Below are positions 8,116-15,245 of a stretch of DNA of 64,000 nucleotides, piece by piece. The notes beneath the pieces are model-generated. The model had not been told where the DNA came from. It saw nothing but the letters and a program-made list of their open reading frames with translations, and did no database searches. The number at the start of each line of letters is the position of its first letter. Positions within the stretch are counted from its first letter, which is position 1. The position numbers and the translations under genes are program-made. Origin of the DNA: Anaerolineae bacterium (GTDB taxonomy: Bacteria > Chloroflexota > Anaerolineae > Anaerolineales > Anaerolineaceae); contig JABLXC010000018.1 of assembly GCA_013178185.1 (NCBI GenBank), positions 1 through 64,000 on the forward strand, given 5' to 3'.

Positions 8116-9651
8116 ATGATCGAGATTGATGGGAATAGCCTTACGATTGAAAATGTTGTTGGCGTAGCCAGGCATAATCAACTTGTTAAGATTTCCGATT
8201 CTGGACTTGAGGCTATTCGCGTCTCATTCCAGCGGGTTCATCAAATTCTCCATTCGGGAAAACCGGTTTATGGCATCAATACCGGGTTTGGAATTTTTGC
8301 CGATCAGGTTGTACCAGGCGAAGACGCGGCGAAGTTAAGCCGAAATCTTATTTTGAGTCATGCTGTTGGAACTGGTCCTGTGCTTCCCCGTGAAATCGTG
8401 CGAGGAGCTATGCTGGTGCGGGCGAACACCCTTTCAAAAGGTTTTTCGGGGGTTCGACCGGAGATTGTTCAAACTATTCTTGATATGCTTAACCTGGATG
8501 TTACTCCGGTAGTTCCTTCGCAGGGTTCTATGGGGTCTTCTGGTGATTTGTGCCCTCTTTCCCATCTGGCGCTTGTTTTTACGACGGATGAGCGAGATGC
8601 AGAAGAGGAATCTGGCTGGGCTGAATTTAATGGGGCGAGGATGTCTGGAAAGCAGGCGATGGAGAAGGCCCACTTGCGCCGGATTATCCTTGGACCCAAA
8701 GAAGGGCTTGCGATTAATAATGGAGCGACTTTTTCGGCTGCGATGGGAGCTTTGGTTGTAAATGATGCTCATTACCTTCAAAAGGTTGCTTCTGCCGCTG
8801 CTGCCATGAGCCTGGAAGCGTTATTGGGTTGTTCAAACGCATATGATGCTCGGATTCATGAAAGTCGAGGGCAACCCGGACAAATCTCTGTGGCGCAAGA
8901 AATCCGAACGCTCATTTCCGGCAGTACTCTGGTTGATGCCACCGATCGGATCCAAGACGCGTATTCGCTGCGTTGCGCTCCTCAGGTTCACGGCGCGGTT
9001 CTAGATTCCATCCAATATACGCGCTCTGTAATTTTGCGCGAGATCAATGCGGCTACCGATAATCCATTGATTTTTGGCACCGACGAATCTCTTTCTGGTG
9101 GAAATTTCCATGGAGAGCCTATTGGTCTGGTGATGGACTTTTTAGGGATAAGTTTGGCGGAGCTTGGCGCAATTTCTGAGAGAAGAATTTACCGCCTGAT
9201 TGATGGTAAAACCAACGTTGGGCTACCACCCATGCTGGTGGATACACCCGAGGCTGTTGGTTTAAATTCTGGGATGATGATGCCGCAATATACCGCTGCA
9301 GCCCTTGTTTTAGAAAATCAAACTCTGGCGTCTCCAGATTCTGTTCATTCCCTGCCTACATCCGCGGGGCAGGAGGATCATAACGCGAATTCAATGGTGG
9401 CGGCGCGACATGCTTGCCAAATTGCAGAGAACACCGCCACAATACTGGCAACAGAACTATATACCGCTGCCAGAGGGATTGATTTAAGATTGCGTGATAA
9501 TCCTGGTGCTCGGCTTGGCGCTGGAGTTAGAGAAGTATATGAGCAAATTCGCCAGGCTGTACCTTATCAGCCCGGTGATGCGCTTTGGGGAGCTGAGATA
9601 ATGGAAATTAGAGATCTGGTAGCTGCGCAATTATTACGAATACCTTTATGA
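8116..9651 (+). CDS. hutH: histidine ammonia-lyase family protein (HutH-type)
   Basis: A 511-residue member of the MIO-dependent aromatic amino acid lyase family, most like histidine ammonia-lyase (histidine to urocanate plus ammonia). Tyr52 sits in YGINTGFG. The His-lyase type pair Ser81-His82 is in SHAVGTG. SAGQEDH carries the Glu typical of histidine lyases, and QDAYSLRCAPQVHG matches the family core. The MIO-forming tripeptide is Ser141-Ser142-Gly143 rather than the usual Ala-Ser-Gly, and the next block is DLCPLSH rather than DLAPLAH. No hutU, hutI or hutG is adjacent, so a classical histidine-utilisation operon is not supported. A phenylalanine or tyrosine lyase is a less likely alternative. 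Confidence 0.85.
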   Translation: MIEIDGNSLTIENVVGVARHNQLVKISDSGLEAIRVSFQRVHQILHSGKPVYGINTGFGIFADQVVPGEDAAKLSRNLILSHAVGTGPVLPREIVRGAMLVRANTLSKGFSGVRPEIVQTILDMLNLDVTPVVPSQGSMGSSGDLCPLSHLALVFTTDERDAEEESGWAEFNGARMSGKQAMEKAHLRRIILGPKEGLAINNGATFSAAMGALVVNDAHYLQKVASAAAAMSLEALLGCSNAYDARIHESRGQPGQISVAQEIRTLISGSTLVDATDRIQDAYSLRCAPQVHGAVLDSIQYTRSVILREINAATDNPLIFGTDESLSGGNFHGEPIGLVMDFLGISLAELGAISERRIYRLIDGKTNVGLPPMLVDTPEAVGLNSGMMMPQYTAAALVLENQTLASPDSVHSLPTSAGQEDHNANSMVAARHACQIAENTATILATELYTAARGIDLRLRDNPGARLGAGVREVYEQIRQAVPYQPGDALWGAEIMEIRDLVAAQLLRIPL

Positions 9652-9706
9652 TTGAGATTGACAGGTACTCAAAACCGGATTATCTTTGTCAAGTATACAG
9701 GAAAAG

Positions 9707-10780
9707 ATGATGATCACGCGACGAGAGTTCTTAAAGCATAGTATTTCTGGTTTGGGTGCGGTTATGCTGCAGCCCTGGCTTAAGTGGAACGCGTTACAAG
9801 CTGATTGGCCTGACGCTGAGCGGTTGGGTCGTAATTGTACGGCAGGTTGGATAGAGATGAAAGCCCGCCCGACAGACAATAGCCCTACAGTCAAAAAAAT
9901 CTACGAAGATACCATTATGGTGTGGTTGCGCGAGGTGATTGGATCACCGAGAAGCATCAGCAGGAAATGGGTAGAAACTCCAGAAGGATTCGTTTATGCT
10001 CCTTTTGTTCAACCCGTAAGGAACATTCCCAACCAACCCGTTTTATCCTTACCCGAAACGAGCTTGGGGCGAGGAATGTGGGCAGAAGTCACTGTTCCAT
10101 ATGTTGATATTTATCCTGAACACACACCCTGCTCGGCGTGGTTGCAAGAAGTGCAATGGCCGCGCTTATATTACAGCCAAGTATTATGGATAGACGATAT
10201 TAAAACGAATTCACAAGGACAGGTTTTATACCGGGTTAACGAGCGATATGGAAATTGCGGCGATATCTATTGGGCGGCAGCTGAGGGCTTCAGGCCAATT
10301 ACAGAAGAAGAGTTGGAACCTATTCATCCCGATGCTCAAGATAAGAGGATCGTCGTGGACCTTAATTATCAGACTCTTTCCTGTTACGAGGGGAGAAATG
10401 AAGTTTACTTTTGCCGGATATCCTCCGGAAGCCGGTTTGATTATCAAGGAAATCCGGTTGACGCCTATTCTACCCCCGTCGGGGAACACTTGCCATGGCG
10501 TAAAACGCTTTCCATTCACATGGCTGGCGGCTCCACGGGTTTAGGTTGGGATACGCCAGGCATTGGCTGGACAATTTTATTTGATCCTGACGGCGCTGCA
10601 ATCCACTCTACGTTTTGGCACAATGATTTTGGAGTGCCCCGATCTCATGGTTGCGTAAACGCCACCCCGGAAGATGCGAAATGGATTTTTCGTTGGTCTT
10701 TACCTCATGTTCCTTATGATCCTGGTGATGTTTTTATGAAAGGACCAGGGGGTACGGTTATCAGTGTTGTGGCTGCTTGA
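9707..10780 (+). CDS. L,D-transpeptidase (YkuD) with Tat-like signal
   Basis: A 357-residue exported enzyme that cross-links or modifies peptidoglycan stem peptides. The N-terminus TRREFLK followed by a hydrophobic stretch is a twin-arginine signal. The middle (about residues 30-210) resembles SH3-like and substrate-binding regions of these enzymes. The YkuD domain occupies about 210-350, with the catalytic motif His-Ser...SHGCVN, where the Cys is about residue 316. An in-frame TTG at 9686 would extend the protein, but AGGA 7 nt before ATG 9710 favours the 9707/9710 start. The gene lies 6 nt before ccdA, so extracytoplasmic redox upkeep of its catalytic Cys is a plausible reason for the linkage. 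Confidence 0.9.
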   Translation: MMITRREFLKHSISGLGAVMLQPWLKWNALQADWPDAERLGRNCTAGWIEMKARPTDNSPTVKKIYEDTIMVWLREVIGSPRSISRKWVETPEGFVYAPFVQPVRNIPNQPVLSLPETSLGRGMWAEVTVPYVDIYPEHTPCSAWLQEVQWPRLYYSQVLWIDDIKTNSQGQVLYRVNERYGNCGDIYWAAAEGFRPITEEELEPIHPDAQDKRIVVDLNYQTLSCYEGRNEVYFCRISSGSRFDYQGNPVDAYSTPVGEHLPWRKTLSIHMAGGSTGLGWDTPGIGWTILFDPDGAAIHSTFWHNDFGVPRSHGCVNATPEDAKWIFRWSLPHVPYDPGDVFMKGPGGTVISVVAA

Positions 10781-10786
10781 GGAAAA

Positions 10787-11521
10787 ATGAACATAAATAT
10801 TGGTTTGGCATTCATCGCTGGTTTGGCCTCATTTTTGTCTCCCTGTGTATTTTCGCTCGTGCCGGCATATATTGGGTATTTAGGCGGGCGGTCAATCGCA
10901 GCCACCAACGAAGAAAAAGAATCTATCAGGCAGCGCGTTATTACCTTCGGTCACGGGGTTGCCTTTGTATTAGGGTTTAGCGTGGTCTTTGTCATGCTTG
11001 GGCTGGCGGCTTCAGCACTTGGGCAGTTTCTGGGCGATTTTGTTTTTGGGCTACGAGAAATCCTACCCAAACTAGGCGGAGTGGTTGTAATTGTCTTTGG
11101 ACTCCATTTGACCGGCATCCTTCGGATTCCCTATTTAGACTATGATTTGAGGCCTCAATCGAAATATGATGAGCAGCGCGGATTGTTATCATCCTTCCTT
11201 ATGGGGATTTTCTTTTCGGCAGGATGGTCTCCTTGTGTAGGGCCAGTTTTAGGGGCTATTCTTACCCTAGCTGTAAATGAAGGGGCGGCGATGGAAGGCG
11301 TGAAGCTGTTGTCTGCGTATTCGGCAGGTCTTGCGATTCCGTTTCTTTTTGCCGCGGTTGGGATTGGATGGGTGGTCAATCTTTTGCGTCGGTTTAGGAA
11401 ATTTCTTCATTATGCGGAAATTGGAATGGGTGTGCTTCTTATCCTTGTGGGAATGATGTTGTTTCTTGGCACTTTTCAGACTTTAAGCCGTTTTGGGTTT
11501 TTTATCGACTTAGGCTTGTGA
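10787..11521 (+). CDS. ccdA: CcdA-type thiol:disulfide membrane transporter
   Basis: A 244-residue integral membrane protein with about six hydrophobic segments that moves reducing power from cytoplasmic thioredoxin to extracytoplasmic thioredoxin-like proteins. The two redox Cys are in the paired motifs FLSPCVF (N-terminal) and GWSPCVGPVLG (about residue 145), each at the start of a helix as the family requires. The next gene encodes a TlpA/ResA-like partner, forming the standard pair used in cytochrome c maturation or envelope disulfide reduction. No cytochrome c biogenesis genes are near, so the general reductase role is more likely here. Confidence 0.94.
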   Translation: MNINIGLAFIAGLASFLSPCVFSLVPAYIGYLGGRSIAATNEEKESIRQRVITFGHGVAFVLGFSVVFVMLGLAASALGQFLGDFVFGLREILPKLGGVVVIVFGLHLTGILRIPYLDYDLRPQSKYDEQRGLLSSFLMGIFFSAGWSPCVGPVLGAILTLAVNEGAAMEGVKLLSAYSAGLAIPFLFAAVGIGWVVNLLRRFRKFLHYAEIGMGVLLILVGMMLFLGTFQTLSRFGFFIDLGL

Positions 11522-11525
11522 AACG

Positions 11526-12062
11526 ATGAAAAAACTCATTGGGTTATTAATCGGCGGATTGGCGGCTGGGGCTGTGCTTGGGTATATCGTAGCATTTGGC
11601 GGGAAGCCTGCTCAACAGAATGCAAGACGTCTGAGTAGGCCACCGGTTGTAGGCAAAGAGATGCCAGCGCTGATGTTGGAGGATCTGGATGGTAACGCGA
11701 TCGACACAACTATCTTAACTGGAGAACCTTTAATTATTAACTTCTGGGCAACATGGTGCCCCCCATGCAAAGCAGAAATGCCTCTTTTGCAAGAATTCAG
11801 CCGGGTCAACCAGGAAAGCGTTGTTGTGATTGGAATAAATGTAATGGAATCCAATGCCGTTGTGAAGGAATATGTCCAGGCGAATAAAATTTCATTTACT
11901 ATTTTGCTCGATAGCGATGGCCGTGTTTACGAAGCTTATCAAATATTGGGTTTGCCTACCACCTATTTTGTTGATGAAAATGGAATTTTACGCGCGCAAC
12001 ACATTGGCGTTCTAGATAAGGAATTGCTGAACGAGTATGGAAAGATGATCGGGTTGCCATAA
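11526..12062 (+). CDS. TlpA/ResA-like membrane-anchored thioredoxin
   Basis: A 178-residue extracytoplasmic disulfide reductase. Residues 4-25 form a signal anchor. The thioredoxin fold holds the active-site WCPPC at 77-81 and the cis-Pro loop LPTTYFVDENG near 150. It should be recharged by the adjacent CcdA and reduce target thiols outside the membrane, possibly apocytochrome c or the Cys-containing transpeptidase upstream. The start is 4 nt after ccdA, and its last base overlaps the next gene's ATG, so the set is one operon. Confidence 0.92.
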   Translation: MKKLIGLLIGGLAAGAVLGYIVAFGGKPAQQNARRLSRPPVVGKEMPALMLEDLDGNAIDTTILTGEPLIINFWATWCPPCKAEMPLLQEFSRVNQESVVVIGINVMESNAVVKEYVQANKISFTILLDSDGRVYEAYQILGLPTTYFVDENGILRAQHIGVLDKELLNEYGKMIGLP

Positions 12063-13045
12063 TGATTACCGTTACTCTTTACTATTCCAATTCTTGTGAA
12101 GAATGCGAAGAGATCTCGAAAAATTTAGATGAGCTACAACAATTTGTGGCACATCGCCTTATTCGGATTGATGTTAAGAGCGACGCGGCGCTAGAGACGG
12201 CTTTTCCTGAAACGCCGGTTTTGCAAATTGGACCTTACCAGCTCAACTCTCCCATTAGCCGGCAGGATATCCAGGCGGCTTTGATGGCAGCGCGGGATCG
12301 GGCATCACAATTACAGGCTGCCGGAGATATGAGCTACCAAAAACGTGTCGAGAACGCTCAAAAATTGAGTGGAGCAGATCGTTTTGGTTTCTGGCTTTCT
12401 AATCATTACATGTTTATTTTTAATCTGCTGGTACTTTTTTATGTGGGATTGCCGTTTCTGGCACCGGTGTTAATGAAGCTTGCTCTGCCCGGACCAGCAA
12501 AAGCCATTTACACTCTTTACAGTCCTCTCTGCCACCAACTTGCTTTTCGTTCCTTCTTTTTATTCGGCGAGCAATTCTATTATCCCCGCGTGTTGGCTAA
12601 TCTAAGTGGTTTGATCTCTTACGAAAAGATCACTGGTCAGGAGGTGATCAACCTTCTGGCGGCGCGCAGTTTTATTGGAAACGAGACGATGGGCTATAAA
12701 GTGGCTTTATGTCAAAGGGATGTGGCGATTTATGGCGCTATTTTGATCTTTGGTTTAATCTTTGTTTTGGCTCGGCGTCGCATTAAGTCGCTTCCCTGGT
12801 ATCTCTGGATTGTTTTTGGACTGGTTCCGATTGGGATCGATGGGTTCTCTCAGCTTCCGGGGTTGTTACAAAACCACTTGCCAGATTGGATCGTAATTCG
12901 TGAAAGCACTCCTTTGCTCAGGTTGCTTACTGGTAGTATGTTCGGTTTCGCCACAGCCTGGTATGTTTATCCAATACTCCATGAAACGATGCTTGAAACC
13001 CGCCGAGTTTTGATCAGAAAAATGGCGGCTTTTCAACAAGGTTGA
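12062..13045 (+). CDS. glutaredoxin-like domain fused to DUF2085 membrane domain
   Basis: A 327-residue fusion. Residues 1-75 are a glutaredoxin/thioredoxin-like domain with Cys12-x-x-Cys15 and a TPVLQIG cis-Pro strand. Residues about 110-310 form a membrane domain of the DUF2085 type with four to five hydrophobic segments, containing Cys157-His158-Gln (SPLCHQLAFRS) and Cys217 (ALCQRD). The second motif differs from the usual C-x-R-C form. DUF2085 has no established role. Placement directly after ccdA and tlpA with a 1-nt overlap suggests a thiol-redox or metal-handling function at the membrane. The fusion is supported by one unbroken frame. Confidence 0.8.
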   Translation: MITVTLYYSNSCEECEEISKNLDELQQFVAHRLIRIDVKSDAALETAFPETPVLQIGPYQLNSPISRQDIQAALMAARDRASQLQAAGDMSYQKRVENAQKLSGADRFGFWLSNHYMFIFNLLVLFYVGLPFLAPVLMKLALPGPAKAIYTLYSPLCHQLAFRSFFLFGEQFYYPRVLANLSGLISYEKITGQEVINLLAARSFIGNETMGYKVALCQRDVAIYGAILIFGLIFVLARRRIKSLPWYLWIVFGLVPIGIDGFSQLPGLLQNHLPDWIVIRESTPLLRLLTGSMFGFATAWYVYPILHETMLETRRVLIRKMAAFQQG

Positions 13046-13051
13046 TGCTCT

Positions 13052-13840
13052 ATGGGTTTTGTTGAAAAGAATGGCCTCAAATATTACACTTTCGAGTTAT
13101 TAGAATTTGAAGACTTAACCCAAGGGATCTTCTGCCGGCAGGGAGGGGTTAGCCCAAACCCTTGGGCAAGTTTGAACCTGGGTGGAACGGTAGGGGATAG
13201 CAGGGAAAATGTCATTGAAAATAGAAGGCGGATATTCGACCTGATTGGAAGACCGGTTGTTTCGGTTTTCGATGTCTGGCAGGTCCACGGAAAGACTGTG
13301 GTTAGCACTACAGTTCCTCGCCCTTTGGATTCTGCTCACCAGCGGGCAGATGCAATTTTAACGGATCGCAGCGAGGTCACATTATTGATGCGTTTTGCAG
13401 ATTGTGTGCCTATCTTCCTCTATGACCCGTTGCGAAAGGCTATAGGGATTGTGCATGCAGGCTGGCAAGGCACTGTCGCAAGAATTGGGCGAGAAGCAGT
13501 TGAAGCGATGCGTTGCCAGTATGGGAGCAATCCGGCAAATATTCATGCTGGGATCGGTCCGTCTATTGGGCCAGATCACTATGAGATTGGGGAAGATGTT
13601 GTAAAAAGAGTAAAAACAACTTTTGGAGTGGACGCAAATTCTGTATTGCGTCAGGCAGATGGGAAGGTGTTTTTTGACCTTTGGGTGGCAAATTTGCTTG
13701 TCTTGCAGCAGGTCGGGTTAAAACATATCCAAATTTCCAGCGTGTGTACTGCTTGTAATCCCCAGGACTGGTATTCTCACCGAGGAGAAGGTGGAAAAAC
13801 GGGAAGGTTCGGCGCCATCCTGTCCCTTAAGTCATCATAA
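13052..13840 (+). CDS. pgeF: PgeF/YfiH-type peptidoglycan editing factor (laccase-domain)
   Basis: A 262-residue cytoplasmic protein of the DUF152/multicopper polyphenol oxidase-like family. Its characterised roles include removing L-Ser wrongly placed in peptidoglycan precursors and, in homologues, purine nucleoside phosphorolysis. The metal-site residues are His79 (WQVHG), Cys118 (RFADCVP) and His135 (IVHAGWQG). GIGPSIG and CTACNPQDWYSHR are also diagnostic. It precedes yggS, a linkage seen in many bacteria. The start follows the DUF2085 fusion by 6 nt. Confidence 0.92.
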   Translation: MGFVEKNGLKYYTFELLEFEDLTQGIFCRQGGVSPNPWASLNLGGTVGDSRENVIENRRRIFDLIGRPVVSVFDVWQVHGKTVVSTTVPRPLDSAHQRADAILTDRSEVTLLMRFADCVPIFLYDPLRKAIGIVHAGWQGTVARIGREAVEAMRCQYGSNPANIHAGIGPSIGPDHYEIGEDVVKRVKTTFGVDANSVLRQADGKVFFDLWVANLLVLQQVGLKHIQISSVCTACNPQDWYSHRGEGGKTGRFGAILSLKSS

Positions 13841-13862
13841 TAATCATTTATAGAGGAGGGAT

Positions 13863-14609
13863 ATGAATCACCTTGTTAAGACCATCCAAGAAAATCTTGC
13901 GAAGGTTCAGGAGCAGGTTTCAGTGGCAGCCCAGTCTGCTGGTAGAAGATCTGAAGAGGTGAAAATTGTGGTTGTAACGAAGGGGCAACCTCTTGAAACG
14001 ATACAGGCAGCAATCTTTGCGGGGGCAAAAATTTTGGGGGAGAATTACCCAGAAGAAGCTTATTCCAAAATGATGCGATTGGAAAGGCATGAAGAAATTG
14101 AGTGGCACATGATTGGCCATTTGCAGACTCGAAAGGCTAAAATCGTTGTTGAAAACTTCGATTTCATGCATTCTCTGGATAGCATCAGGTTGGCGGAAAA
14201 GCTAAATCGATTATGTGAAGAAAAAGGGAGAAAATTACCCGTTTTGCTAGAATGTAATGTGGGGGGTGAGGAAAGCAAAGGGGGATGGATGGCTCATGAG
14301 GAACGTTTGTGGAGTGACCTTCTGCCGGTTGTTGAAACCTGTTTGGGATTTAATAACCTGGAAATTCATGGCTTAATGGCAATGCCACCCTGGGATGAAA
14401 ATCCAGAACATACGCGACCTTATTTTGTTATGTTGAAAAAGCTGCAAGATTTCCTTTCAAGAAACTTTCCGAGCGTTGATTTTTCTGAATTGTCAATGGG
14501 TACAAGCGTCGATTTTAACGTCGCTGTACAAGAGGGTGCTACCTACGTACGTATTGGTGAAGCTATCGTAGGTAGCCGTCAGAAAAATTTGTCCAACTTA
14601 AGTGCGTAA
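13863..14609 (+). CDS. yggS: YggS/YBL036C family PLP homeostasis protein
   Basis: A 248-residue single-domain TIM-barrel protein binding pyridoxal phosphate and involved in vitamin B6 and amino acid homeostasis rather than catalysis. The PLP Lys is residue 40 (VVVTKGQP). Other family features are LGENYPEE, EWHMIGHLQTRK, IHGLMAMPP, SMGTSVDF and the phosphate loop YVRIGEAIVG. A strong GGAGGGAT precedes the ATG. It forms the usual yggS-yggT-yggU series with the next two genes. Confidence 0.95.
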   Translation: MNHLVKTIQENLAKVQEQVSVAAQSAGRRSEEVKIVVVTKGQPLETIQAAIFAGAKILGENYPEEAYSKMMRLERHEEIEWHMIGHLQTRKAKIVVENFDFMHSLDSIRLAEKLNRLCEEKGRKLPVLLECNVGGEESKGGWMAHEERLWSDLLPVVETCLGFNNLEIHGLMAMPPWDENPEHTRPYFVMLKKLQDFLSRNFPSVDFSELSMGTSVDFNVAVQEGATYVRIGEAIVGSRQKNLSNLSA

Positions 14610-14623
14610 ATTTTTAGTTGATA

Positions 14624-14638
14624 TATAATGTAGATATG
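14624..14638 (+). promoter_or_regulatory. -10-like box adjacent to yggT start
   Basis: A consensus TATAAT at 14624-14629 ends 6 nt before ATG 14636. No Shine-Dalgarno sequence is present. The spacing fits transcription initiating at the start codon. No matching -35 box is clear. Confidence 0.4.
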
Positions 14639-14902
14639 ATCATCGACTCTATCATCACCATTGTGCGTTTACTGTCTCAGTTTCTTTTCCTGTTCATTCT
14701 CGCATATGTTATTTTGTCTTTTTTGGTGCCTCAAACGAACAGTTTTCATAGGTTGGTGGATAATATTGTTGAACCTCTTCTAAGACCGATTCGGAAATTT
14801 GTGCCGCCGTTCCAGAATATTGATTTCAGCCCTTTGATCCTTGTAATATTATTGCAGCTTGGCACTTCGCTACTTGTGGCGCTTCTGAATCGTTTGAGGT
14901 GA
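14636..14902 (+). CDS. yggT: YggT family membrane protein
   Basis: An 88-residue protein with two hydrophobic segments (about 5-30 and 62-84) and the family signature around PLLRPIRKFVPPFQNIDFSP in the loop. YggT homologues are linked to osmotic tolerance and to division or envelope positioning, but the mechanism is unsettled. A TTG at 14618 would extend it by six residues. ATG 14636 is preferred for length and because a perfect -10 box lies just before it. It sits between yggS and the DUF167 gene. Confidence 0.88.
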   Translation: MIIDSIITIVRLLSQFLFLFILAYVILSFLVPQTNSFHRLVDNIVEPLLRPIRKFVPPFQNIDFSPLILVILLQLGTSLLVALLNRLR

Positions 14903-14906
14903 AATT

Positions 14907-15221
14907 ATGGAGGATAGCCGACGATTCCATCTTCACAGCGGTCAATATGGGACTGCCATAGCTGTTCGCGTAACGCCTCGTTCGAGTCAGCAAGGCGTGT
15001 GCGGAATTATGGAAGATGGCACAATTAAAATTCGTTTACATGCGCAAGAATCTGCAGAAGAAGTCAATCGCGCCTTGCTTCAGTATCTTTCGGAAATTTT
15101 GGGAGTTTCTCAAAGTAAAATGGAGATTGTGGCGGGGAAACATTGCGCGGAAAAACTGGTTGCAATTTTGGATATTGACGCCAATACCATTCAAAGGAAG
15201 ATTACACAAAACTTACGATAG
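14907..15221 (+). CDS. yggU: DUF167 (YggU) family protein
   Basis: A 104-residue soluble protein of the DUF167/YggU family, whose function is not established. The family core IAVRVTPRSSQQGV, KIRLHAQESAEEVNRALLQ and VAGKHCAEKLV is intact. It follows yggT by 4 nt and ends the plus-strand run. It is convergent with the NACHT gene 24 nt downstream, without a clear terminator. Confidence 0.88.
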   Translation: MEDSRRFHLHSGQYGTAIAVRVTPRSSQQGVCGIMEDGTIKIRLHAQESAEEVNRALLQYLSEILGVSQSKMEIVAGKHCAEKLVAILDIDANTIQRKITQNLR

Positions 15222-15245
15222 CAGAATATCGCTTCCCTGATTTTT

